Source: Mactromeris polynyma
Lineage: Eukaryota > Mollusca > Bivalvia > Venerida > Mactridae
DNA length: 64,000 nucleotides
Assembly (NCBI GenBank): GCA_032209605.1
Contig: JASFXZ010000039.1
Location: 3,410,001-3,474,000, forward strand
Direction: 5' to 3'
The notes beneath the pieces are model-generated. The model made no database searches, was not told the DNA's origin, and was given only the letters and a program-made list of their open reading frames with translations. This document shows positions 50,301 through 60,800 of this stretch, piece by piece. Every line of letters starts with the position of its first letter. The first letter of the stretch is position 1. The position numbers were made by a program, and so were the translations under genes.

Positions 50301-52245
50301 TTTCTTTTAACTTTAAAGTTATACTATGCCCATTGTTTGTTCATTTGATTGATTAACCAAACATGCTTAATATATTTCCTATGGTTAAAACGTCACTAAA
50401 CATGCATTTATAAAGAATGAACAAATAATGTATTAATCCATATTTGTTGAAGAAATATGTTTGTACATCATAAAATTTAAAAAAACGTCCAGTTTGTTTA
50501 ACAATCAGGCAATTTTACAGGTTTTGACTGTAAGTAATAACAAAAAAAAAATGTTTTCAATCGGTTTACATTGCAATGGTTCTTATTAGAGATGTTTTAG
50601 CCAATGCAACAACAATACTGGATAAAGCAAATTCAAACATAGTATGTTCAGATGAGCCAGATACATCTTTAAAAGACGGAAATGGTGTATGTACTGCAAG
50701 AAGTTTTTTTCCCTCAAAACATTTGGTATACAATATAATGGTGTATTCCATTGAGAAAAATGATAAGATAATGAATGACCACCAAAAATAACCAGTTTGC
50801 TATTCAATTCCGCTGATTAATGATAATGGGTGTTCCGGGTGTCCGTATAATAGATTGCGTCTGTAGGTAGAGTATATGAATTTAATACAAGCATGCCGTC
50901 ATAAGTGAGAGCTTAAAAGTACAAACAATTAATCTAAATGCTTGATATATAATTAATCGAGCGTCTATTATATCACAATACCAGATATTATCTGTATTTA
51001 TTATAGAGCTATTTTCCACAACCAGAGAAGATATTTTATTTTTGTTATTTTGCATAATCAATTTGCACCTCAGTTTTTTTGCACTCGGGTGTTTCCATGC
51101 TGAGTAGAGTGTATTTAATATCCATTAAAATGGTACATTTGGGAAGTTTTTCTCAAAACTGATTATCAAGACATACTGAATGAAAACAGTTTTTTACAAC
51201 GCATCTCCAAGACATATCTATCATGTATGTGAACCTTACTCTCAGATAATTAACTACATTTTAGCATGATATTCAAGTTTGCTATCCTTAACGTTCAAGA
51301 CAGAAATCTTTTTGAGTAATTAAATAAGTCGTTTTCTCTTTTGTCATACACCTACGAGTTTACGAATAAATTGCGAAATCATACAAACTTCTACAACGCT
51401 ACGTCGTAAGAGATATTGTAAATAATTTATGGCATAAGCGGATTTATTAATTTATGATTTTTTTTGGTTAATATATGCATACATTTGTAACTTTATCTGC
51501 GCGAAAGATGAATATGGCTTTTGATTGCATGTTTTTGGTAGCAAGAAGATTCGGATTTACGACACATCATCCGTCCGCTGGTTACTTCGTGTTTACATAT
51601 CACAATTTGAGCATAAGTATAAAATATAAATACAACAATTTAATTGCAATTATTACGAGGCGTTGGTATATATAAACATACAAGAAACATATTATTACAA
51701 TGCATGTGACGATGCAACTTTACTAGTTTATATCAGCACCGACGAAACATTTATTATCAGCATTAAATTGTATGAACAGACAAATGAACAAATCAAAGAC
51801 TCAATGGACAGTATAGTTTGGGATATTCTATAACAGACAGCATGTCCTGGCTCCATAAAACATCTGAAATTGAAATGAAAAAAAAAATTGATGTTTTATT
51901 TTTTTTAAATAAAACTATGCAACAAACCGTCTCTACATGTACAGTGGTGCTTTTTGTATCGAAATCTAGATTATACACAATCTCTTTTGTGTGCCTATGT
52001 GTTCTTTATTGAAACTGTAAATTATTGAGATTTCTTACAGTAATCTACTAGATACCGAGGCCACTGAGTGACCATAGCATTAGTAGAAGATCTAAACAGA
52101 ACTGATATCACATATAATTCTGATTGATTGATGTCCTATCTGAACCTTTGGTATATTAAGTGTGAGGTAGGTTAAGTCATGACGTTAAATCGATTTAAAA
52201 CCCCAGTATTTTTACTGACAACTCCAAGGCTGTAATTGACCCTTC

Positions 52246-52431
52246 CGCATGCGCACTGTAGCCACGTCCACCTTAGCAACAGATGCTCGTTGTTACTACG
52301 CTAGACAAGCACTTTTCAAAATGGCTACCTACAATAATAAACATAGTGCAAGTTTGGAGTGTCTTCCATGCGATGTTTCGTTGAATAACCCTTGTGATCA
52401 AACTTTGACTCTGAATTTTATATCTGTCTGA
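52246..52431 (+). CDS. Promoter-like patch with a 36-codon open frame; doubtful gene start
   Basis: A NRF1-like 'cgcatgcgca' (52246-52255) is followed 65 bases later by 'caaaATGGCT', which is both a good translation start (A at -3, G at +4) and a YY1-like motif. The frame from 52321 reads MATYNNKHSASLECLPCDVS and stops at 52431. No strong donor interrupts it. It may be a first exon of an unrecognised gene, a promoter remnant, or chance. Confidence 0.25.
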   Translation, partial: RMRTVATSTLATDARCYYARQALFKMATYNNKHSASLECLPCDVSLNNPCDQTLTLNFISV

Positions 52432-52967
52432 TTTCCTGATAAGAAAATAGAACTCAAAACCGTCTGTGACAGACCAAAAATGATTATCATAGTTAAGCGT
52501 CTTATTTGAATGGACATATTTTATACTGTAGCGACAAAAATAAATGCACAAAATTGACACCTTTTGGACAATATAAGGATATTTTTGTAATGTCTATTAT
52601 AATCTGAAATAAATATTTTATAATGAAAGGTATATATATTAAAAATCAATATTGTAAATATTTTGTTTTGAAATTGACAAAATAGTCTGTTAAATAAATC
52701 ATTTAGTGTGAGGACAGACATTATAATATCAGGATTATTTCTCAAATCTTCAATAAATCATTCAACACATATTTCTAAAAAATCCAGAAATTATGCCTTA
52801 CAGAAACAAGGCCAGTTTTGGCTTGGACAAATTATATAAGATTATGCAATAAACAATATTGTCCCCTGTGTGCACTGTCTACATATCAATCTTGTCCAGA
52901 CCCCTAATCAGCAATTCTTTTTGTCAGCGCCAGTGGGATCCAATATACTTACAATCAGTCACCATCT

Positions 52968-53100
52968 GTAAGTAAGTAAGTAAGTAATAAATAGTTTATT
53001 TTCGTGACATATGCAATGTAAGCATTATAGCATATTAAACAATACAAGAAAGATGCACCCGGCCCTGTGGACCTACAAGTCACCGACTGTTAATAACAAG
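52968..53100 (-). mobile_element. Probable non-LTR retroelement 3' end with (TTAC)n tail
   Basis: On the minus strand the segment ends 'gaaaataaactatttattac' followed by repeats of 'ttac' (plus strand 'gtaagtaagtaagtaa', 52968-52986). An AATAAA-like block directly before a short simple repeat is the usual 3' end of a LINE or dependent element. No protein frame is included. Confidence 0.45.
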
Positions 53101-54479
53101 TTTAAGGTAACAAAATATGAACAAGAATAATGATACATAGTTGAGAAGTGTCAAATATTGTTTATAGACTTTAACTAAAAGACCATTGATCAGGTCTGTG
53201 TTGAATGTTATAAAATGTGTTTATTTATTTAAGAATTTAATTCAAAAAGGGTATGAGATTGAGGGTTTAAACCTGATATATTACTCATTTCTGTCCTTGC
53301 ATAAACTGTAAACCCCAGTTAAAATTAAATAATGAAGAAATCAGAACTTTTCTAACTCTTATAAATTATTTTTGAAAGAACTGCTCAACAGTGAGTAACC
53401 AATACCAGTAAATCAACCAGTATTAACAAAAATAAAACTATTTTATTCTGTATATATGTTTATGGCTATACTTGTTTTAAATCTAAATAATTATTGATGT
53501 TATAATTGATTCTGGGCCTTTTAGTTATACAAACTATGCATGTATAATTAATATATAGGTAATGTTTACCCTAAGCAAACCAAATACTTACTTATATGCT
53601 GTGAAAAGTCAATATAGTGTAGTTTATCAAAACAAAATAATGTGTATTCAACACGCAGTTTCATTGATGATATCAGACATCTATATAAATTGCAACTTAT
53701 TAAAACCAGAAGATGAGAAGGATAGTTTGGAGAAATAAACCTTCACGGCTTTCTAATTATTTATTCGAATGACATAATTGAGCAGAATTTTGCTAATAAA
53801 TGTAAAATTGTTTATAATTACGTTTTTATAATGAGTGGATTTAAACAAGCTGAATGGAATTTAATGGTTATTTATCTTTGTTCAAAATGTCTTATTCACC
53901 GATCAATCCATAGATCCAGTTAAACAATATGTATATGTGCACTTCTAGAAGCTGAGGGAATTCTAGACTAAGAAGATTGTTAACAAGAGCTCGAGGCCTT
54001 ATTTTGAGAAAATGAGGGTCATTACGGGGGGATAAGTTACAGATTATTTTATCAATGTAATAACAAACAATGTCTTCAATATCATAGTTTTATATTTATT
54101 GATTCAATGTAATGCATTAACACATACTACAGTGTTAAATCATACACACACGCACTTAAGGTGACATACAATTAGGCTTTCTCATATCATATTAAACAAA
54201 CAGTCTGATAAAAAGGCTTGTATAGCGTAATCATCAATGCCATTTTAACCCCCAATACTGATATAGTAACTTGCATCAGATAAACAAATATATCATTTTT
54301 CTAGTCTCTTCGGGTATCTGCTGTTCGAATTACACAATCCGTAGCTGCATTTTTTCACCATTGTCACTTATTAACATAATATAACATAATCACAATGCTA
54401 TCATTATCAGAAATCTATTAAAAGCTTATTTTTTATCGGACGGTTACCTCATCCTGTTTGTTTAACGTTTGTCTCAGCG

Positions 54480-54710
54480 GTGCGTTCGGTTAAGGCTAAC
54501 ACTCGCACGAGTTAAGAATCTGTGCACGCATTTAGCAACCGAACGCTCTGTTTGCCAAAAACAACGCGCCCACTGTGCGCCCACTCGCTCGAGCATCTCC
54601 GAGATAGCTAGCGAAGGGCGAGTACTTTTTGGCAAACAGAGCGTTCGGTTGCAACAAAATACGTGCACAGTTTCTTAACTCGTGCGAGTGTTAGCCTTAA
54701 CCGAACGCAC
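54480..54710. mobile_element. Large foldback (palindromic) element, arms of ~82-85 bp
   Basis: The left arm (54480-54561) begins 'gtgcgttcggttaaggctaa' and ends 'ctctgtttgccaaaaa'. The right arm (54626-54710), read on the other strand, begins identically and continues 'cactcgcacgagttaagaa' through to the same end, with only a few substitutions and a 3-4-base indel. The 64-bp loop is itself GC-rich with a doubled 'gtgcgcccact' and can extend the stem imperfectly. The element is strikingly GC-rich for this region, which suggests arrival from elsewhere. Open frames on both strands are palindrome artefacts. Confidence 0.9.
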
Positions 54711-55250
54711 GGCAGGTAAGCGACCTGTCGTGTGTGTGTCGAAATCCCGTTATCTGATTGGCCTGTGAATCAAATATCGGAGGAAGAGTCAATTCACAGT
54801 AAGATTATTAATTATTTTTGTGTTTTAAATGTATGTTATATTTCCTTTTCCCCTGTGCAATTTTTCACTTTATATAGTGTTCGTGTTATTTTCCGCCCAG
54901 TTTCGGCCTATTGTTGCCTGCTGTCTTGAACTGTCCTGTGATCTTTTCCATTCATAAATTCCTGCCCCCCCCCCCCGAATGTTTGATTCTCCTAGTTATT
55001 TCTTATTATCGGCCAGTCCATTCATTGAGTCTTTGTTCCCTTACGTATGTACCATTGAGCCTACTCTAGTCCCTTATGTTTTCCCGGAGGTCTGTGTGGG
55101 GAGGCACTGTCTTATGTATTTGTCGTTCCCTGTAGCAACTTATTCTCTCACTTTTGTCATTGATTTAAATTGTTGCACAAAATATCGTTGATATATCGTT
55201 ATCGATTGTATCAATGACATCGCTACCTGAACCCTTGTCTAAAACATGTA
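54711..55250. other. Non-coding gap
   Basis: No gene seen. Contains a run of 12 C residues at 54965-54976 and a 'cgatatatcg'-like AT-rich string near 55186-55205. Confidence 0.5.
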
Positions 55251-55345
55251 CAGTAAATCTCACTTAAAGACCACTACGATAATAAGACCACCTTAAAACT
55301 AAGAACACCATTTTTTAAATCCATTTGAACTATTTTGTTCTTTAT
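55251..55345. mobile_element. TA-flanked MITE, left-end fragment
   Basis: Begins 'cagtaaatctcacttaaaga' after a TA and shares 'aataagaccaccttaaaa' and 'aagaacacca' with the complete copy at 56020-56187. The right terminal repeat was not found. Confidence 0.6.
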
Positions 55346-56019
55346 TCTTGTGATTTGCTAATGTGTAAGCAAGCTCACAGTGTACTGTGTTTCAATGAAA
55401 TAATTAGATGTGCCAGGCGAATGCTCGAAAAAAGTGTGCAAGGAAAAAGTTCGAAAGTTTTTTTTAAAAATCCACCCAGGGTAATACTTGTTTCTGTCAC
55501 TTCACATCTTCGATTTGAGTGAACGCCTGATTTTAATAGGATACTTTCTATCCGTTGCCTAATCGTCGCATGGTTTTGGTTTACAACAACAGAGTCAGAA
55601 TGGTAATTTGTTTGTTAATGTATTCGCTTTGATGTCTTATCAAATTGTATTATTCCAGAAACTTTATACGAACATGAATAGCATGATATATAATTTAACA
55701 CATGTAATAGTTCATTTTTTAATTTTATTTGTAGTGTATTACGAACAAAGCCGAGCTTAAGTAATGCAATAACAATGTTGACAACATAACAACACATTTA
55801 GTATATTTACAGAAGCATCAACGAATGAATCTCAATGGAAGTGTTTGATTACAAAAAAATGTTACCAATAATGAATAATACAATATATCATACACATTTG
55901 ACTCATACATAAATATCACTCGTACCATAATTATACAGGAAACATAATGCTTGAGCAAAGTATTAAACGCAGAATATCACAGAGTGTGTGTACATTTTTT
56001 ATACAGAAAATATATACTA

Positions 56020-56187
56020 CAGTAAAACCTCACTTAAATACAAACTCAATAATAATGTGTAAGACCACCTCAAAATTAAGAACACAATTTTCAAGTCTAT
56101 TTTCACTATTTTGCTATTTATTCAACCTCAAAAATAAGACCAGTTTTCAAGGATCCCAATGGTGGTCGCATTAATGAGGTTTTACTG
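56020..56187. mobile_element. TA-flanked MITE, complete copy (168 bp)
   Basis: Terminal inverted repeats are 'cagtaaaacctcacttaa' on the left and, read on the other strand, 'cagtaaaacctcattaat' on the right, with a TA on each side. TA target duplication and CAG ends point to the Tc1/mariner-like group of cut-and-paste elements. The interior has no frame. Confidence 0.85.
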
Positions 56188-57110
56188 TACATGACTAAAT
56201 ATGTCTTGACACGCACGTTTCCAGGAATAATCCGACTAATCGGTATATACAAAACCTCGTTACTCGGTATAACATACTTGCAGTATAAATCAAACAGTTA
56301 ATGAAACCAGACAGATACTCCACTAGTATTCACTAAAACGTAGATTTGAAAGAACTCAATAGTAATACAAATATTTACAGCTCTATAAAAAACGCACCGA
56401 ATACTTTAACGTTGCTATGTAACCGTTAGTAAAAATCTAACAACATGTCTAGTTCATAGTATAAAAGTTAATCTCAAAACACATTTCAATGTTTTATCTA
56501 AACATTGGTTCGAATGAACACAGTCTGTCGAAAAGAATAACACTTTGGCAATATTCATTTTCTTAAGGTAAGCCGTCCATCTTTGGTTAAAGTATTCCGT
56601 CCATAACGTTGGGTAATACCCCTTCTGTATGTATATGATACTTAACACAAATAATATAAATTTCTAAATTGTAAAATGCATGTTAAATTTAATTTCACAG
56701 CAGTTGCAAGTTATACTATTCTAGGCAGATCTTCACTACATACTTTTTAAATGGTGCTTTTATTGGAAAAAATGTATGTAATTATTGACAAAAGGACGTA
56801 ATTTACTAAAATATTTCAGACTATTTAAAAATGTTAGTTTAAGACTTGGAAGTGACATAATTTGGCAACAATGTAAATTTTCTAATGTTTTACAACTACA
56901 TTGAACTTTGCCATAAATAAATCATACTTTTGATAGAAATAAGCAAAATTACAAATTCCAGTTTCATCATGCGTATGTAAAATTTAGGCTGCATTCTATT
57001 CAAAATGAAATTTTACAAAAACATGACGGTAAATGTCTCTGAAATTTGGATATAGTTGATATTGTATGTTACAATTAATTTTAATTGAAGACGATATGAC
57101 GTCCAACTGG

Positions 57111-57260
57111 ACGATAATAAGAACACTAGACAAATTAATAGCATAATATTCAAGTCCATTTTCACTGTTTTGCTTTGTATTCAACTCCGACATGAAGACC
57201 ACCTCAATAAGAGCGATCTTCAAGGATCACAAAGGTGGTCTTTTTATTGAAGTTTTACTG
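57111..57260. mobile_element. TA-flanked MITE, right-end copy overlapping the 3' end of the GTPase-pseudokinase gene
   Basis: Shares 'aataagaaca', 'ttcaagtccattttcactgt', 'aagaccacctcaa' and 'caaggatcac' with the complete copy and ends '...agttttactg' before a TA. The left terminal repeat is not clear. Confidence 0.7.
57243..57248 (-). promoter_or_regulatory. Candidate polyadenylation signal AATAAA
   Basis: The plus-strand 'tttatt' reads AATAAA on the minus strand, about 90 bases past the stop codon of the GTPase-pseudokinase gene. It lies inside the right arm of a MITE. It is the nearest canonical hexamer I see, but use is not proven. Confidence 0.4.
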
Positions 57261-57337
57261 TATACATGTATATATCACAGATATGTTTGAAGCCATGCTG
57301 ATAGTCAAAACTATCCGTAGCGGTCACATAGACAATA

Positions 57338-57835
57338 TCAAGAGATATTCATCGCCGAATTTAAACCGCTCGAGGCTCGCCTCATACGTCCCCTTGTTTT
57401 ACGAGCCGGAAGCTTTGCTAAAGCGTCTGTTTCTAGTTCCACATAGGACGCATACTCTACTACTTCACTCATTAATGGCCGAGCTATTGTTTCTATTTCC
57501 AGACAATTAATGATTAGTGTCCTGGTTCTGATGGTGAATATTTCAACAGTTTCTTCTAGTTTAAGCATAGTTTCAGGGTTGACATTTTTGATAAAGTCAC
57601 AAAGTGTCATTTTCCTTTGATCTTTAAAGGCCATCGGAACATCTACATGCGCTAGTTCTAGAACGAAAAGTCCAAATGAGTAAATGTCTGCGAACGCTTC
57701 ATATTTCTCTCCACGTAGTACTTCCGGTGCTAAGTAAACAAAGTTTCCTGTATCAGAAGTTTCTGTATCAAATGGAAGTTTGGCGTTTCTAGGCAGACAT
57801 GCCCCTGTCAACTGAACATACCCCGTTTCGTTCAC
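57338..57835 (-). CDS. GTPase-pseudokinase, last exon: kinase C-lobe and stop
   Basis: The acceptor tttcag|GTG at 57835; stop TGA at 57338-57340. VQLTGACLPRNAKLP stands where an activation segment with DFG should begin; LAPEVLRGEKYEAFADIYSF retains APE and the structural Asp of the F helix. The tail has a basic KTRGRMRRASSG, a possible phosphorylation or localisation signal. Confidence 0.92.
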   Translation of the reverse strand: MNETGYVQLTGACLPRNAKLPFDTETSDTGNFVYLAPEVLRGEKYEAFADIYSFGLFVLELAHVDVPMAFKDQRKMTLCDFIKNVNPETMLKLEETVEIFTIRTRTLIINCLEIETIARPLMSEVVEYASYVELETDALAKLPARKTRGRMRRASSGLNSAMNIS

Positions 57836-60800
57836 CTGAAATTTTGTAAATTATCATAAAATAATTGGAGGATGATGTCTCAATTACATTTAATTTTTTC
57901 TTCAAAAGGTCTTAAAAAAACAAACACGGATCAATATTTTGTGATTTGACTCCCCAAGCCTTCACAAAATCTGATGAAATAAATTGCGTAAAATAACAGC
58001 ACCACAACATATGTTTTCAAATTAATGTATCCACTAACATCGTACATATGTTTAATGTACTAAAATGCTATTCCTCGTTCGTAATCAAATTGAGAAATGA
58101 GAACTTTTCAAAATTCCTACTTTCGTTTTGATGTCTACTTTCGTTTTGATGTCTACTTTCGTTTTAGAAACACGTAAATATCACACTAACATGATGTATT
58201 TTTGTTGAATTAAATGCAATGTGGGTGGTTGGAAACTATCATGTAGCCATCTGAGAAGAGAAACAATACTGACATGCCACTTTAAGTGACAAGAGTGCTG
58301 CATGTATATACAATTGAATATGATAACAATCAAAGTATAAAACGCGAATACATCAGTTAAGCCACACTTACAGTCACTGAATCTTGGTTCAGTTCCATAT
58401 GTACAAGACCTTTCACGTGCAGATACTCTAATCCCAATGCAGTGTCTGTAATAATATTAGGAACAAGTTCTCTTTTGTTGCAGAAACTGCGGAAGAATCG
58501 CCGTACAGATCTCAACTCTCCATAATAAACAAACGCTGGTGTCACAGTGTCAGCGTTGTGTATGCCAAGAAATTCAGCAACGCATGTATTCTGCCAAGTC
58601 AAACACCTGTAAAAAATACAATTATTTAGAGATTTATTCCTATTTCCATTTTCAATGAAAATATCGAGGTTGAGGGACATTTCTGTAGAATGTTGTTTCA
58701 ATATAAACTACTTTAATTTTATTTATATACTAATTGAGCTGTCGTATTGGAGGTCCGGGTTCGATTCCCAAGGGAGGACAGGTTACGTCCTTCCGTACAT
58801 TTGGTTACGTCCAGCTGTCTCCCACCTCTAATTCATGTGGGAACATGTCAGTTGCTTGCGGATGACAACTTTGTACTAATTGATAAGTAATTCCAGGAAA
58901 GCTAGTTAGGTCAACTGACCGATGTATATAATTTATTAGTTACCAACTTATATTGAAAAAAACAGACAAAATTAACATTCTGCCTTATGTATCAGAGCAA
59001 ATAAGAATGCTTTGTTTAACTAGAAAAATGTATATTTTGTAACAGGCTGCGAATTAAGTCTAACTAAAGGTATAAGAACTCGCCTATAAATGTTGGAAAC
59101 AAAATGTTGACTTAAACTAATTGATAGTTACCTTAGTTTAGCTACTTCGTTATAAGTGAATTCAATTCCAGACGAAGGAAGATATACTCGTATAGCAACC
59201 GGTCTGTCTATGTTATTTCTGTTCAGACAACCCGCATATGTAACAGTCCATAAAGCACGAATATCACTTCTTCTGCCGAGATCCAAATCCCCCGAACTCC
59301 CACGTAAGAAGTCTGTCACATTGAAGGCTACTGACACCGAATTTCCTTCTATTGATTGTTGAATCTGCAGCTCTCCTCTGCTGAAATCTGCCACGAATAT
59401 ATATCCCTCACCGTATTCCATCAGTGAGCGTCTGAGCGCTTCTGTCATTGTCATCATTTCTTCATACTCCTCTTGATATTTTCTCTCTTCCTCTATCGAT
59501 GATTCAACGCTATTTAACAGAAGTTGATTAGACAATATCATGTGTGGTATTTTGCTTTCAACTGCTGCTATGTATTCACTTGGCCTTTCAAATCCTGACA
59601 GCATCGAAAGACCCCCGTCAGCGCATTGCGAGGCATTCATTAGTTCATCATACATTTGAGAAGCACACCTTTCCGCGACTTTAATTGGATTACGCACGTA
59701 TTCCTTAACTTTCAACTTATTCACTACTGGATTTACCATCTTCTTAAAAGGTTTAATTACTCTTCCAACTAACCTCAATGGTAACTTTGGTCTCTCCGAT
59801 AACATTGATCTGGCTTTGTTGGGAGTATATATTGGAAAACTCCTTCTTCTACTTTTGGATAAGTCGGACATTTCATCCGATGATGTCGAAGAAGAATCCC
59901 CTTGTATTTCCCTCTCGATCTCCTTCAGTTCTTCTTCGAGAAGTTGTAAACCAAATTTTATATCACATGCAAGTCTTTGTTCTATGTTTACCATTCGATT
60001 CTCTTCCTTGTCCCATTCTTCAACACACTCAATAACTTTGTCGATAAATGCTTGATAAATGCGAGATTGTAGCCAACTCCACTCACCAAGACCCTGATCA
60101 ACGTTTGGAATAATATCAATAGTCCAGTTTTGGATTATCTTCCGTTTGCAATGATTGGATTGTAAATGTGTTCTCAGTTCTTCACAAACAACACGAGATT
60201 CAATTTTCAGTCGAGTTCTTAGGTCACCAAGAACCATATCCGACCTTTGGCGAAGGTTTTCAAGTTTTGTTTTTGCGTGCTCAGAGTCAGTTTTCAATTC
60301 CATATCCGACAAGTCAAGACGTTTCACTACTGACTTCAGATGATGAATTATTCTCTTCAAAATGTTTTCAATCCACCTGCAAATTCATGTAACCATAATC
60401 AATTAATAATTGACATTTGAATTAATTATTTTTATTGCGTGCAAACATTTTGTTCTTAACAACCACGACGATAGAAATTAAATCACTACATGGAATTTTC
60501 AAATACATGTATTGAAAAGGACCTGAAACATACGCTTTTATCCAACAAACCGACTGTTATGCTTATGTGAAACGATACTAGTATCTTGATTATATATATT
60601 CTTTTAAATAATGATATTTGTGACAGAGTTATTGAGTTAATGTTATGAATTGATCTACTTAGAATCGATCGTGTCTGCAATGAAAGCATAAACACATAAT
60701 ATGTACTCGACTTACTTATAAGTGTGTTTAATTCTTCGTTCTATTGCACTGATGTATAAAGATCTGAGTCCTTCCAGTAAATGTTTGTAATTGTCACTGA

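Larger units (their letters stand above)
49143..54479. other. Repeat-bearing intergenic stretch, no confident gene
   Basis: Contains a diverged tandem duplication (49862-50300), an isolated promoter-like CpG-rich patch with a short open frame (52246-52431) and a retroelement tail (52968-53100). Other open frames of 60-75 codons on both strands overlap each other and look fortuitous. Confidence 0.5.

Noticed and set aside
50576..50791. 71-codon plus-strand frame starting with ATG
   Set aside because: Overlapped by frames on the other strand, no known motif, ordinary AT-rich composition.
54469..54678. Open frames on both strands over the same 200 bases
   Set aside because: They arise from the palindrome at 54480-54710; both strands read nearly the same sequence.
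59156..60392. Plus-strand open frames across the large GTPase-pseudokinase exon
   Set aside because: Shadows of the minus-strand coding exon, which is spliced in phase and has recognisable domains.
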